A stretch of DNA of 36,235 nucleotides from Arthrobacter sp. cf158 (GCF_900106835.1 NZ_FNNR01000001.1:1-36235); one strand, 5' to 3'. Positions 7,558 to 15,057 are shown, numbered from the stretch's first letter. Notes: a model not told the origin generated them from the letters alone. Translations and numbers: made by a program.

Positions 7558-8991
7558 TTACCTTCCCACCAATCCGGTGCGGTTAATCAGGACATCCAGG
7601 GCCTCGTCGATGGCCGTCATGACGCGGGCCGCCGCTTGGTAGGCATGCTGGCTGGCGAGCAAAGCAACGTTTTCTTCGTCCAGGCTGACGGACGCACCTG
7701 AGGAACGCTGCCCGACGGCGGCGACGCTCGCCGCGTCCGACAACTGGGAGTGCTGCTGGGCTGACCGGGACGCCATACCAATACCGGCTACCACCCCTCC
7801 CCAGAACGTGTCAGGGGCGCCCGGGCCGGAACCGATCTGGGCTAGGGCGTCTGCAATGCTGCCGTCCAGGGGCCCTGAACCGGCGGCGCCTGTGGCGATT
7901 CCGGCGGCGCTGGTGGGAACCACGCGGAGCGAAAGCGCTACGGGGACTCCGGGCGTGCTGGTGAAGAAATCCAGGTTACCCACTCCACTGGAGGACTGCC
8001 CCGTGCGGTGGACGGCATTGACGTCATTCATCAGTTGAGTGGCAAAGGCGTTGTACGCGGCTGCTGCTTCAGCGATGGCTCCGCCCGTTCCTGCTCCCTT
8101 GCTTCCGGCGGCCGCGGGGGCCAGGAGCGACACCGCTCCGGCGAGTTGTCCGCCGTCGAGGTTTACTGCGACGCCCGGGCAGTCCGCCCACTCCAGCTGT
8201 ACCGGCTGCCCGGCCGTACTCATGGAGGTTTGGCCCGCCAGTTTCAGTTCCCGGTGCGAGGTCCCGGAGACCAAGGCGTTTCCCCCGACCAGCACGTCAG
8301 CGGTGCCGTCGGCGTTTTCGCGGACAGTTCCACCAGCCAATGCTGCGATGGCCTCGGTCATCTGGTTCCTGGTGTCGATGAGTTCGTTGGCGGAGCCACC
8401 GGAAGCCAGCACGGAACGGATGGTTGCGTTGAGGTCCGCAACACGACCGGCCACGGCGTTGAGCTCATCGACGGTGGCTGACGCCTCACCCCGGACGCGG
8501 GACCACTGCGCATCCAAGGCCTTATAGCCCGCGGACACAGTTGCGCTGAGCGTGGTGGCCGCTTCCAGCAGGACCGACGCCGGAGCGGATTCGCCCGGGT
8601 GGTTGGAGACTCCCTGCCATGACGCCCAAAAGGTTTGCAACGCCGTCGAAATTCCGTGTGGCCCGGGTTCCTGCAGGGCATCCTCAAGTCGTTGCAATTC
8701 GGTGGACCGGATCCCTGCGAAGCCGGACTGGGCCGCAGTGTTGCGGACCCCGGCGTCGAGGAAACTGCTGCCCAGCCGCGCGATCCCGTCAATGGAGACG
8801 CCCTGACCGGCTTGACCGGCGGCCGGGTTGAGGCCCACCGGACGGGGCGCGCCGATGGCAGACTGCTCCAGCCGTTGCCGGGTGTAGCCGGCGGTGGTGG
8901 CGTTGGCGATGTTTTGCCCGGCCAGGTTAATGGCTTGCTGGGCTGCGGTGAGTCCACGGTAAGCCGTGTTGAGTCCGCCGAAAGTGCTCAC
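7558..8991 (-). CDS. flgK: Flagellar hook-associated protein FlgK (HAP1)
   Basis: The 477-aa protein caps the hook and joins it to FlgL. Both ends are diagnostic: STFGGLNTAYRGLTAAQQAI then NLAGQNIANATTAGYTRQ, and at the C-terminus VSLDEENVALLASQHAYQAA. I chose GTG 8991, which is preceded by AAAGGA at good spacing and gives the exact family N-terminus; an open frame extends upstream to 9075 but reads into non-family sequence. It lies 31 bases after flgN, whose product is its chaperone. Confidence 0.95.
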   Translation of the reverse strand: MSTFGGLNTAYRGLTAAQQAINLAGQNIANATTAGYTRQRLEQSAIGAPRPVGLNPAAGQAGQGVSIDGIARLGSSFLDAGVRNTAAQSGFAGIRSTELQRLEDALQEPGPHGISTALQTFWASWQGVSNHPGESAPASVLLEAATTLSATVSAGYKALDAQWSRVRGEASATVDELNAVAGRVADLNATIRSVLASGGSANELIDTRNQMTEAIAALAGGTVRENADGTADVLVGGNALVSGTSHRELKLAGQTSMSTAGQPVQLEWADCPGVAVNLDGGQLAGAVSLLAPAAAGSKGAGTGGAIAEAAAAYNAFATQLMNDVNAVHRTGQSSSGVGNLDFFTSTPGVPVALSLRVVPTSAAGIATGAAGSGPLDGSIADALAQIGSGPGAPDTFWGGVVAGIGMASRSAQQHSQLSDAASVAAVGQRSSGASVSLDEENVALLASQHAYQAAARVMTAIDEALDVLINRTGLVGR

Positions 8992-9022
8992 GTAAATGTC
9001 CTTTGCTGGTCCAACCGCCGGG

Positions 9023-9505
9023 TCAGAATTGCCGGTCGACGAGGTGGGCGGCCGACGATTCCCCGGTCCGGCCATGGGAGTCGTACGTGCCGGCTGCTGG
9101 CTTCAGGTCGGCGAGGGTTTCCTGGGTGGAGCGGACTGCTGCGCGCAGGAATTGCTCGTTGGCATCGCGAAGTTCCTTGATGGCTGCGGTCTGCTGACGC
9201 ATGGCCGACACGTGGGACGAAAGGACCTCAGCCCAGGCAGGATCCGGTGCGGCCGCGGCCAGCTCAGCCAGTGAGGAGTCCGCCGAGACGCCCCACTGAT
9301 CCGCCACTGCCGCGATCTCGACGGCACGGGCGAGCCCGGCTTTGGACACCCGGTCCAGGACCTGTTCCACTTCCCGGGTACCGTGCGGCAACCATCGGGA
9401 CTTGCCGGCGGTCAACAGCAGTTGCTCTTCTTCGAGCTTGAAGGTCAGGAGATCAAGAAGTTCGCGCTCGCGCCACAGCAGGGCTGACAGTTCATGGATG
9501 GCCAC
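9023..9505 (-). CDS. flgN: FlgN-like export chaperone for FlgK/FlgL
   Basis: A 160-aa, mostly helical protein with the FlgN pattern: an N-terminal helix rich in Leu/Glu (LSALLWRERELLDLLTFKLE, EEQLLLTAG) and a C-terminal helix ending in a Gln/Asn-rich stretch (KELRDANEQFLRAAVRSTQE). The first gene of flgN-flgK-flgL-fliW, as expected for the chaperone of those junction proteins. I set the start at GTG 9505, after GGAG. The open frame continues upstream through the intergenic region and antisense to fliC, but that part is not coding. A FliA-type promoter (9577-9603) points at it. Confidence 0.85.
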   Translation of the reverse strand: MAIHELSALLWRERELLDLLTFKLEEEQLLLTAGKSRWLPHGTREVEQVLDRVSKAGLARAVEIAAVADQWGVSADSSLAELAAAAPDPAWAEVLSSHVSAMRQQTAAIKELRDANEQFLRAAVRSTQETLADLKPAAGTYDSHGRTGESSAAHLVDRQF

Positions 9506-9547
9506 GGGGGTCAACTCCAGTTCTGGTCGGAATGGGTGCGGTTGTGA

Positions 9548-9564
9548 TGGCGTACCTCCCGCCA
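9548..9564 (-). promoter_or_regulatory. Possible CsrA-binding hairpin in flgN leader
   Basis: Read on the minus strand, TGGCG-GGAGGTA-CGCCA forms a 5-bp stem with GGA in a 7-base loop. It lies between the FliA-type -10 (9577-9584) and the flgN start (9505). GGA in an apical loop is the core CsrA determinant. Less convincing than the fliC and flgB sites because CA before the GGA is absent. Confidence 0.4.
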
Positions 9565-9576
9565 ACTCCCCTTTAG

Positions 9577-9603
9577 CTATCGGCCGTTCGTGGTCCGTCG
9601 TTA
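9577..9603 (-). promoter_or_regulatory. FliA/SigD-type promoter for flgN-flgK-flgL-fliW
   Basis: On the minus strand: TAAC (9603-9600, inside CCTAACG), 15 bases, then GCCGATAG (9584-9577). The -10 octamer differs from the enterobacterial FliA consensus GCCGATAA only in the last base and the spacing is identical. The predicted transcript would start near 9570, giving a leader of ~65 bases before flgN. Confidence 0.8.
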
Positions 9604-9651
9604 GGCGGCATGGCCCCGTAAAGCGCGGATTCTTTTCCTTTGAATTTTTCC

Positions 9652-9679
9652 TAACGGGTCCGCAGGGGGCCGTCGATAG
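9652..9679 (+). promoter_or_regulatory. FliA/SigD-type promoter for fliC
   Basis: TAAC (9652-9655, inside TTTTTCCTAACG) is followed after 16 bases by GTCGATAG (9672-9679). It has the same -35 heptamer as the other four sites, with one extra base of spacing and one change in the -10. Transcription is expected to begin near 9685-9687, just at the base of the leader hairpin. It is arranged back-to-back with the flgN promoter 48 bases away. Confidence 0.75.
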
Positions 9680-9686
9680 TGGGGTA

Positions 9687-9734
9687 TGGCGGCCCACGGA
9701 TGGGCTGCCGCACAGTAAGTCCACATCACGGAGG
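9687..9734 (+). promoter_or_regulatory. fliC leader with two candidate CsrA sites
   Basis: Positions 9687-9710 form a 10-bp hairpin (two G-U pairs) whose 4-base loop is CGGA; the loop context CCACGGATGG is close to the CsrA consensus RUACARGGAUGU. A second CACGGAGG (9727-9734) overlaps the Shine-Dalgarno of fliC. The two GGA cores are 32 bases apart, a distance one CsrA dimer can bridge. This is the arrangement of the Bacillus hag leader; here it is predicted from sequence only. Confidence 0.7.
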
Positions 9735-9742
9735 AAATTTTC

Positions 9743-10579
9743 ATGGGCATGCAGATCAACAACAACCTGATGGCGAACAACGCGTACCGCAACCTGAACG
9801 CCACGCAGGACACCCTGTCCAAGTCGATGGAGAAGCTCTCCAGCGGCCTGCGCATCAACCGTGCTGCAGACGACGCAGCCGGCCTTGCCATCTCGGAAGG
9901 CCTCAAGTCCCAGGTGAGCGGCTCCGCGGTTGCCGCACGCAACGCCCAGGACGGCATCAGCCTCATCCAGACCACTGAAGGTGCCCTCGGCGAGGTTCAC
10001 TCCGTACTGCAGCGCATGCGCGACCTCGCAGTCCAGGGTGCATCCGACACCAACAACACGGCAGCACGTGACGCGATCAAGGATGAAGCCGATTCGCTGG
10101 GCAAGGAGCTGGACCGCATCACGCAGTCCACCAACTTCAACGGCATCGACCTGCTCAAGGGTGGTTCCAAGAACATCCAGGTTGGCACCGCTGGTACGGC
10201 CAACGACACCATCGCCGTGAACCTCGGCGACGTCGCAACGGCTGCCGGCACCCTGTCCTCGGCCACCGGCGCCACGGGCTTCGACGTGACCACCAACGCC
10301 GCTGCGCAGACCACCATCACTGCTATCGACGCTGCGATCACGGCTGTGTCGGCACAGCGTTCGGACCTTGGCGCAAACCAGAACCGTCTGGACCACGCGA
10401 TCAAGACGCTGAACGTCTCAGGTGAAAACCTGCAGGCAGCCCAGTCCCGCATCGCGGACACGGACATGGCAGCTGAAATGGTCAAGTACACCAAGGCCAA
10501 CATCCTGTCCCAGGCCGGTACGGCAATGCTGGCACAGGCCAACCAGTCCGGCCAGGGCGTTCTGTCCCTCCTGCGCTAA
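9743..10579 (+). CDS. fliC: Flagellin
   Basis: The filament subunit, 278 aa, thus a short flagellin that keeps D0/D1 and only a small middle domain (~155-200). N-terminal signature: MGMQINNNLMANNAYRNLN, SSGLRINRAADDAAGLAISE, AVAARNAQDGISLIQTTEGA. C-terminal signature: SRIADTDMAAEMVKYTK, ANILSQAGTAMLAQANQ, ending VLSLLR. The ATG at 9743 follows GGAGG. It is a single-gene transcript: a FliA-type promoter lies upstream and a hairpin downstream. Very even, C-ending codon use fits high expression. Confidence 0.97.
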   Translation: MGMQINNNLMANNAYRNLNATQDTLSKSMEKLSSGLRINRAADDAAGLAISEGLKSQVSGSAVAARNAQDGISLIQTTEGALGEVHSVLQRMRDLAVQGASDTNNTAARDAIKDEADSLGKELDRITQSTNFNGIDLLKGGSKNIQVGTAGTANDTIAVNLGDVATAAGTLSSATGATGFDVTTNAAAQTTITAIDAAITAVSAQRSDLGANQNRLDHAIKTLNVSGENLQAAQSRIADTDMAAEMVKYTKANILSQAGTAMLAQANQSGQGVLSLLR

Positions 10580-10629
10580 GCCTTCACAGCAATTAACCGC
10601 ATGAGTTGACTGACCGCATTAATCGACGA

Positions 10630-10662
10630 CGGCCGGCCGGGCCCCATAAAACCGGCCGGCCG
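10630..10662 (+). terminator. GC-rich hairpin after fliC
   Basis: An 11-bp inverted repeat CGGCCGGCCGG / CCGGCCGGCCG with an 11-base loop lies 51 bases after the fliC stop. The U-tract is poor (CATTTTC begins nine bases further), as is common in high-GC actinobacteria. It would separate abundant fliC mRNA from fliD. Confidence 0.7.
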
Positions 10663-10673
10663 GCGTCGGACAT
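10647..10673 (+). promoter_or_regulatory. Weak FliA-like promoter candidate for fliD
   Basis: TAAA (10647-10650), 15 bases, then TCGGACAT (10666-10673). The spacing is right but the -10 matches GCCGATAG at only about half its positions. If real, the -35 lies in the loop and stem of the fliC terminator. fliD needs some promoter here or read-through from fliC. Confidence 0.25.
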
Positions 10674-10706
10674 TTTCGTAGTACACATCATCCGGAAGGG
10701 ACACCC

Positions 10707-12092
10707 GTGGCAACTGCCATCGACGGCCTCGCCAGCGGCCTGAACACCACCGCGATCATCAACTCGCTGATGTCCGTCGAAGCCCTGCCGCAAACCCAGC
10801 TCAAGACCAAGCTGGCGTCCAACCAGACCATCATTTCCACGCTGCAGTCCTTCAACACAAAGCTCACCGCATTGAAGGACCTGGCCTCCGGCAACGCCGC
10901 CGCAGGCGCCCTGAACCTCTTCACGGCCACCAGCAGCTCACCCTCCATCACAGCGAAAACCACGACGACGGCCGCTGCCGGATCGATCGAGTTGACCGTT
11001 ACGCAGCTGGCCCAGACCCAGGTCAACGTCACGGCGGCAATGTCCTCCTGGCCTACGGATGGCGGCGGCGCCCCCGCCCGGCTCGCGATTGTCGATTCCA
11101 CGGGTAAGAAGACCGAAATTGCGCCAGCGAGCACTTCCTTGGATGACGTGGTCTCGGCAATCAACGCCGCGTCCGGCGGGGCCCAAGCCGTCAAAGTCCC
11201 CGCAGGCAACGGCTCGTACCGCCTGCAACTGACGGCCACCGCCCCCGGCGAGGCTGGTGCTTTCACCGTTTACCGGGGAACCGCCGCCCAAGTCACCGAA
11301 GGCACTGCGGAGGATCTGATGGCGGACCCGGGCGCCGCCGTCGTGAAGTCCGCCCAGGACGCCAAAGCCACACTGTATGCAGGGACGCCGGCCGCCCAGG
11401 TACTGACGTCAGGGACCAACACCTTCGCGGACGTGCTCCCGGGCGTATCAGTGACGGCTACGGCCGTATCCGCCGGCCCGGTGACCATCACGGTGGCAAG
11501 CGACGTCCCCGGCATTACCAAGAAGGCCGAAGACCTGGTCAAGTCCGTCAACGACGTCCTGGGTTTCATTGCCATCTACACGGCAGTGTCCAAGACCACC
11601 GACGCCAAGGGCGCCACCGTGCCCAAGGCGGGTATCTTCACGGGCAACAGCACCGTTCGCGCCGTCAACGATCAAGTTCTTGCCGCGTTGTCGCGTCCCA
11701 TCAACGGGAAATCGCCCGCCGAGTACGGAATCAATATCACCAAAGCGGGCGACTTCACTTTCGACGCGGAGAAGTTCTCCAAAGCCCTCGCCGCGGACCC
11801 GGCCGCCGCCCAGGCTGCCGTGCAAGGGCTCGCCACCCGTGTTGCGGACGCCGCCAAGGCCGCCGCCGACCCCTACAGCGGGTCCGTCTCCGGGCTGATC
11901 AAGGGCCGCGAATCCGAGGTCCGGGACCTGGGTAACAGGATCGCCGACTGGGACCAGCGCCTGGTGACCCGCCGCGCCACCCTCCAGGCCGTGTACACCA
12001 ACATGGAAGTGATGCTGGGTGGGCTCCAATCCCAGTCGGCGTGGCTGTCCGGTCAGATTTCCAGTCTCTCGAAGCAGTCCACAGGAGAATAA
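10707..12092 (+). CDS. fliD: Flagellar cap / hook-associated protein FliD (HAP2)
   Basis: The 461-aa filament cap that helps flagellin fold at the tip. N-terminus ATAIDGLASGLNTTAIINSL with downstream SVEALPQTQLKTKL is diagnostic, as is the C-terminal coiled coil DWDQRLVTRRATLQAVYTNM with VMLGGLQSQSAWLSGQ. A repetitive Ala/Thr-rich middle is normal for the family. It starts at GTG 10707 after GGAAGGG. Three bases separate it from fliS, the usual fliD-fliS-fliT order. Confidence 0.95.
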   Translation: MATAIDGLASGLNTTAIINSLMSVEALPQTQLKTKLASNQTIISTLQSFNTKLTALKDLASGNAAAGALNLFTATSSSPSITAKTTTTAAAGSIELTVTQLAQTQVNVTAAMSSWPTDGGGAPARLAIVDSTGKKTEIAPASTSLDDVVSAINAASGGAQAVKVPAGNGSYRLQLTATAPGEAGAFTVYRGTAAQVTEGTAEDLMADPGAAVVKSAQDAKATLYAGTPAAQVLTSGTNTFADVLPGVSVTATAVSAGPVTITVASDVPGITKKAEDLVKSVNDVLGFIAIYTAVSKTTDAKGATVPKAGIFTGNSTVRAVNDQVLAALSRPINGKSPAEYGINITKAGDFTFDAEKFSKALAADPAAAQAAVQGLATRVADAAKAAADPYSGSVSGLIKGRESEVRDLGNRIADWDQRLVTRRATLQAVYTNMEVMLGGLQSQSAWLSGQISSLSKQSTGE

Positions 12093-12095
12093 GCC

Positions 12096-12551
12096 ATGAC
12101 CTACAGTGCACTCCGCGCGCAGCAACTCTCCCGGTACAACGATGACGCCGTCCTGTCTGCTCCTCCGGCGCGGCTGCTCACCATGCTGTACGACCGGCTC
12201 CTGCTGGACCTCAAACGCGCCCAGCTGGCGCAGGATGACGGCAACTGGGACGTTGCGCGGGAAAACTTGTTGCACGCCCAAGCGATCGTCGCCGAGCTGC
12301 GGTCCACGTTGCGGACCGATGCCTGGGACGGGGCGGCCTCACTGGCGAGCATCTACGACTACTCCATGGAAGCCCTGATTGGTGCCAACATCTACCGCGA
12401 TGTGGAGCGGACCAAGGAATGCATCGAGCTCCTTGAACCACTGCGGCAGGGCTGGCATGAGGCCGCAGCACAGTTGCCGGCCGATGCGCCTGCCGCTGCT
12501 GTTCCTGCTTCCGTTCCTGTTGCCAGCGGCAGGGCCCTCGGTGTCGCCTGA
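12096..12551 (+). CDS. fliS: Flagellar export chaperone FliS
   Basis: FliS binds the flagellin C-terminus and prevents premature polymerisation. The 151-aa product has the family N-terminus RYNDDAVLSAPPARLLTMLY with DRLLLDLKRAQ, and the later helix YDYSMEALIGANIYRDVE. The last ~30 residues form an Ala/Pro/Val tail absent from typical 125-135-aa FliS. The gene follows fliD by three bases and overlaps the next small gene by 11 bases. Confidence 0.94.
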   Translation: MTYSALRAQQLSRYNDDAVLSAPPARLLTMLYDRLLLDLKRAQLAQDDGNWDVARENLLHAQAIVAELRSTLRTDAWDGAASLASIYDYSMEALIGANIYRDVERTKECIELLEPLRQGWHEAAAQLPADAPAAAVPASVPVASGRALGVA

Positions 12552-12822
12552 CACGTGGTCCGCAATATTGGACGGCTTTGAACGGGACATCGCCTTGGCC
12601 GTTTCCGGTGGCATCGTCCCGCTGTGGACGCCTCCTGTGGACGCTGGCCCGCTGCCTGCGGCGCTGGCCGACCGTGCCCGGCGCGTTCTGGACGCCCAGG
12701 CGGATGCCGTGGCCATCCTTAAACGCGCAAGGCACGACGCCGGCACGCAGCTTGGTGCCATCGACGCCGTGCCGTCGGGCGCGGCTTCGGACCGGCCGCT
12801 GTTGCTGGACGTACGCGGTTAG
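12541..12822 (+). CDS. Small protein at the fliT position, possible export chaperone
   Basis: A 93-aa helical product starting VSPDTWSAILDGFERDIALA (GTG 12541), with DRARRVLDAQADAVAILKRA in the middle. It overlaps the end of fliS by 11 bases and lies where fliT, the FliD chaperone, is normally found. Sequence similarity to FliT is too weak to claim by eye, so the role is inferred from position and size. The stop codon overlaps that of the convergent M20 gene. Confidence 0.65.
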   Translation: MSPDTWSAILDGFERDIALAVSGGIVPLWTPPVDAGPLPAALADRARRVLDAQADAVAILKRARHDAGTQLGAIDAVPSGAASDRPLLLDVRG

Positions 12823-14048
12823 CTCGTGCCAGTGCTCCCGAGGAATTCCCGCGCTGCCGTCACCAACGCTTCCGATCCTTTGGCCAGGGTGGGCCGGATG
12901 ACCGGAGCGAAGTAGGGCGAGTGGTTGGAGGGGATGTCCTCCGGGAGCCGGCCGGTGGTGGCCCACTCCTGGAAGAGGGCAGGATCAGCCCCACCCAGGA
13001 ACCAGAAGACCAAGGGAGCGCCGGCCGCCGTGGCCAGGGCTCCGACGTCCTCGCTGCCGGAGACGGGGCCCGGATCGATCACTTGGTTGTGGCCAAACTT
13101 GGCCTTGAATGCTGCGGCAATCCTGTCGGCAGCCGGGGCGTCGTTGACTGTCAGCGGGAAATGCTCCTCGTAGTGGAACTCCGGTTCTTTGGGTGCTCCT
13201 GAGGCGGTCGCTTCGCTCTGGACGATCCGTTCGATGGAGCCAAGGATCTTGTCCCGGGTGGCATTGTTGAAGGAACGCACGCTGAGTCCCAGCGTCGCCG
13301 TTTCCGGGATGATGTTGTTCTTGGTCCCGGAATGGATTTGCCCAACGGTCACCACGGCGGCATCACTGGCTGCGAGTTCACGGGAAACGATGCCCTGCAA
13401 ACGAACAGTGGCTGCCGCGGCCATGAGCACAGGATCCACGGTGGTTTCGGGCCGGGACCCGTGGCCGCCTTGGCCGTGCAAGGTGATGTTCAGGGAATCT
13501 GCCGATGCCATGGTGACACCGGAGCGGACGCCAAACCATCCGGCGGGGAAGGGTGCCACGTGCTGCCCCAGGACGACGTCTGGTGTGGGCACCCGGTCAT
13601 AAAGACCGTCGGAGACCATGGTTTGCGCGCCGCCACCCCATTCTTCAGCCGGCTGGAAGACGGCGATCAGGGTGCCCTGCCACTCGTTGCGTTGGGTGGC
13701 CAGCGTTTCGACTGCGCCAACCAGGCACGTCACATGGACGTCGTGCCCGCAAGCGTGCATCACCGGAACGTCCTTGCCGTCATGATCGACGCCGACAGCC
13801 GTGCTGGCGTAGTCCAGGCCCGTTGATTCCTTGACGGGCAAGGCATCCATGTCAGCGCGGAGCATGACCACCGGACCAGGGCCGTTTTCCAGGACACCCA
13901 CCACTCCGGTCTTTCCCACACTGCGGTGCACGGCGAAGCCCAGGTTCTCAAGGTGTCCCGCGGCGATCCCGGCGGTCCGGACTTCCTGGAAGGAGAGCTC
14001 AGGGTTCGTGTGCAGGTCCTTGTAAAGCTCTTCGAGGTCAATGGTCAT
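12819..14048 (-). CDS. M20-family amidohydrolase (hippurate / N-acyl-amino-acid hydrolase type)
   Basis: A 409-aa zinc amidohydrolase of peptidase family M20D that cleaves acyl-amino-acid amides; the exact substrate is unknown. Visible metal/catalytic motifs: MLRADMDALP (62-71), MHACGHDVH (97-105), FQPAEEWGGG (131-140) and HGQGGHGSRPETTVDP in the dimerisation domain. The start is ATG 14048, preceded by AAAAGGG. It is the only minus-strand gene within the plus-strand half of the flagellar locus and has no flagellar role, so it looks like an insertion, together with the next gene. Confidence 0.92.
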   Translation of the reverse strand: MTIDLEELYKDLHTNPELSFQEVRTAGIAAGHLENLGFAVHRSVGKTGVVGVLENGPGPVVMLRADMDALPVKESTGLDYASTAVGVDHDGKDVPVMHACGHDVHVTCLVGAVETLATQRNEWQGTLIAVFQPAEEWGGGAQTMVSDGLYDRVPTPDVVLGQHVAPFPAGWFGVRSGVTMASADSLNITLHGQGGHGSRPETTVDPVLMAAAATVRLQGIVSRELAASDAAVVTVGQIHSGTKNNIIPETATLGLSVRSFNNATRDKILGSIERIVQSEATASGAPKEPEFHYEEHFPLTVNDAPAADRIAAAFKAKFGHNQVIDPGPVSGSEDVGALATAAGAPLVFWFLGGADPALFQEWATTGRLPEDIPSNHSPYFAPVIRPTLAKGSEALVTAAREFLGSTGTS

Positions 14049-14087
14049 GGGTTTGCCCTTTTCTTTCGACACCGTAGGTCTGGCCAG

Positions 14088-14129
14088 TGTATCCACACGA
14101 AAATCTGCTGTATCCACACGAAAATCTGC
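14088..14129. repeat. Perfect 21-bp tandem duplication in the M20/FTCD_C divergent promoter
   Basis: TGTATCCACACGAAAATCTGC occurs twice head to tail (14088-14108 and 14109-14129) between the starts of the two divergent genes at 14048 and 14162. It could double a promoter or operator element. Confidence 0.9.
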
Positions 14130-14161
14130 GCGGCCTGGGAATCCCGGGCACACTGGGTGGC

Positions 14162-14854
14162 ATGAACGATGCGGGGAAGGTTTCTACGCAGGGATCCACA
14201 GTTACTACGCAAGGATCCACGGTTTCTACGCAAGGATCCACAGTTGAGGAGTGGACGCGGGCCCTAGCCGAATCCACTGGGTCCCCGGGCGGCGGTGCGG
14301 GGACAGGGGTGATGCTGGCCATCGCCGCGTCCCTGACGTCCATGGTGGCGGGGTACACAGAGGGTGACCAGGCCGGGTTGGCAGACGTTCACGCACGGGC
14401 GCGGGCGCTGCGCGAAACTGCGCTCACATTGGCTGACCAGGACGCCGAGGCCTCCACAGCATTCGGTGCCGCCTTTCGGCTTGATCCGGGGCCCGAGCGG
14501 GACGACGCGATTCATCGTGCATCCGTTGCCGCCGCGAAGGCCTCCGCCGTGCTGGGCGAGCGGGCGATCGAAGCCATAAAGGACCTGGCGTGGCTTGCCT
14601 CCCATGGCAACCCGGCGCTGATTGCGGACGTGGTGGTGGCTTGTGGAGCATTGCGGGCAGCGATAGCCGGGGCCCGCACCAATGTCAGTTTCGACCTCTC
14701 ATCGCTCACGTCTGCCGGCGCCGACCTGGAGGAGGTCCGGAAAGACCACCCGCATCTGTGGGACACCGTCAGCCGGCTGAGCAACGCCCTGGACCGGATC
14801 GACGAGCTGACGGCAAGCGTGGACCACAAGGCTGCGCCGACGGACGGCTTGTGA
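14162..14854 (+). CDS. Cyclodeaminase/cyclohydrolase (FTCD_C) family protein
   Basis: The 230-aa protein has the FTCD_C helical fold signature STGSPGGGAGTGVMLAIAAS followed by LTSMVAGYT, and RASVAAAKASAVLGERAIEA downstream. Relatives act on folate: formimino-THF cyclodeaminase or methenyl-THF cyclohydrolase (FchA). No partner folate gene is seen, so the reaction is not assigned. I chose ATG 14162 (MNDAGK). Residues 7-28 are an in-frame 7-residue repeat, VSTQGST / VTTQGST / VSTQGST, made by the 21-bp repeat below; it lies before the fold and is probably disordered. Confidence 0.8.
   Translation: MNDAGKVSTQGSTVTTQGSTVSTQGSTVEEWTRALAESTGSPGGGAGTGVMLAIAASLTSMVAGYTEGDQAGLADVHARARALRETALTLADQDAEASTAFGAAFRLDPGPERDDAIHRASVAAAKASAVLGERAIEAIKDLAWLASHGNPALIADVVVACGALRAAIAGARTNVSFDLSSLTSAGADLEEVRKDHPHLWDTVSRLSNALDRIDELTASVDHKAAPTDGL
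14180..14242 (+). repeat. Three 21-bp in-frame tandem repeats at the FTCD_C N-terminus
   Basis: Units 14180-14200, 14201-14221 and 14222-14242 follow the pattern GTTTCTACGCAAGGATCCACA with one to three differences each. Because 21 is a multiple of three, each adds seven residues. The core CTACGCARGGATCC resembles CTACGCAGGGAACC inside the fliK repeat units. Confidence 0.9.
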
Positions 14855-14960
14855 GGCCTGGTATGCGTGCCAATTCCCCGGGAAAGGGCGCAGATCGGGC
14901 CACGCAACGGCCGAATATTAAGTGCGCACAACGTTTGCAAAATTAGTCCGCTGATTTTCC

Positions 14961-14987
14961 TAACGTGGTGTGGTACCTGGCCGATAG
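14961..14987 (+). promoter_or_regulatory. FliA/SigD-type promoter for the flgB operon
   Basis: TAAC (14961-14964, in TTTTCCTAACG), 15 bases, then GCCGATAG (14980-14987). It is the best match of the five sites. Predicted start of transcription is near 14994. It precedes twelve same-direction genes (flgB to flgE). Confidence 0.85.
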
Positions 14988-15017
14988 CTGTTCCTGAGCA
15001 GGGATCGCTCGATGCAT

Positions 15018-15053
15018 GGCCACGGATTGGCCTTACGACACCACCAGGCAGGA
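15018..15053 (+). promoter_or_regulatory. flgB leader with candidate CsrA hairpin and second GGA
   Basis: GGCCA-CGGAT-TGGCC (15018-15032) is a perfect 5-bp stem with GGA in the loop; the context CCACGGAT is identical to that in the fliC leader hairpin. A second GGA (15051-15053) overlaps the Shine-Dalgarno of flgB, 27 bases further. It supports CsrA control of rod/basal-body genes and supports GTG 15058 as the flgB start, since the hairpin then lies in the leader. Confidence 0.55.
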
Positions 15054-15057
15054 CTTT

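Noticed and set aside
9506..10396. Long minus-strand reading frame antisense to fliC
   Set aside because: It is a high-GC shadow of fliC codons joined to flgN; no family resemblance and no start signal.
15016..15057. ATG 15016 as flgB start
   Set aside because: The added residues are not FlgB-like, and the stretch contains the leader hairpin; GTG 15058 has a closer ribosome binding site.
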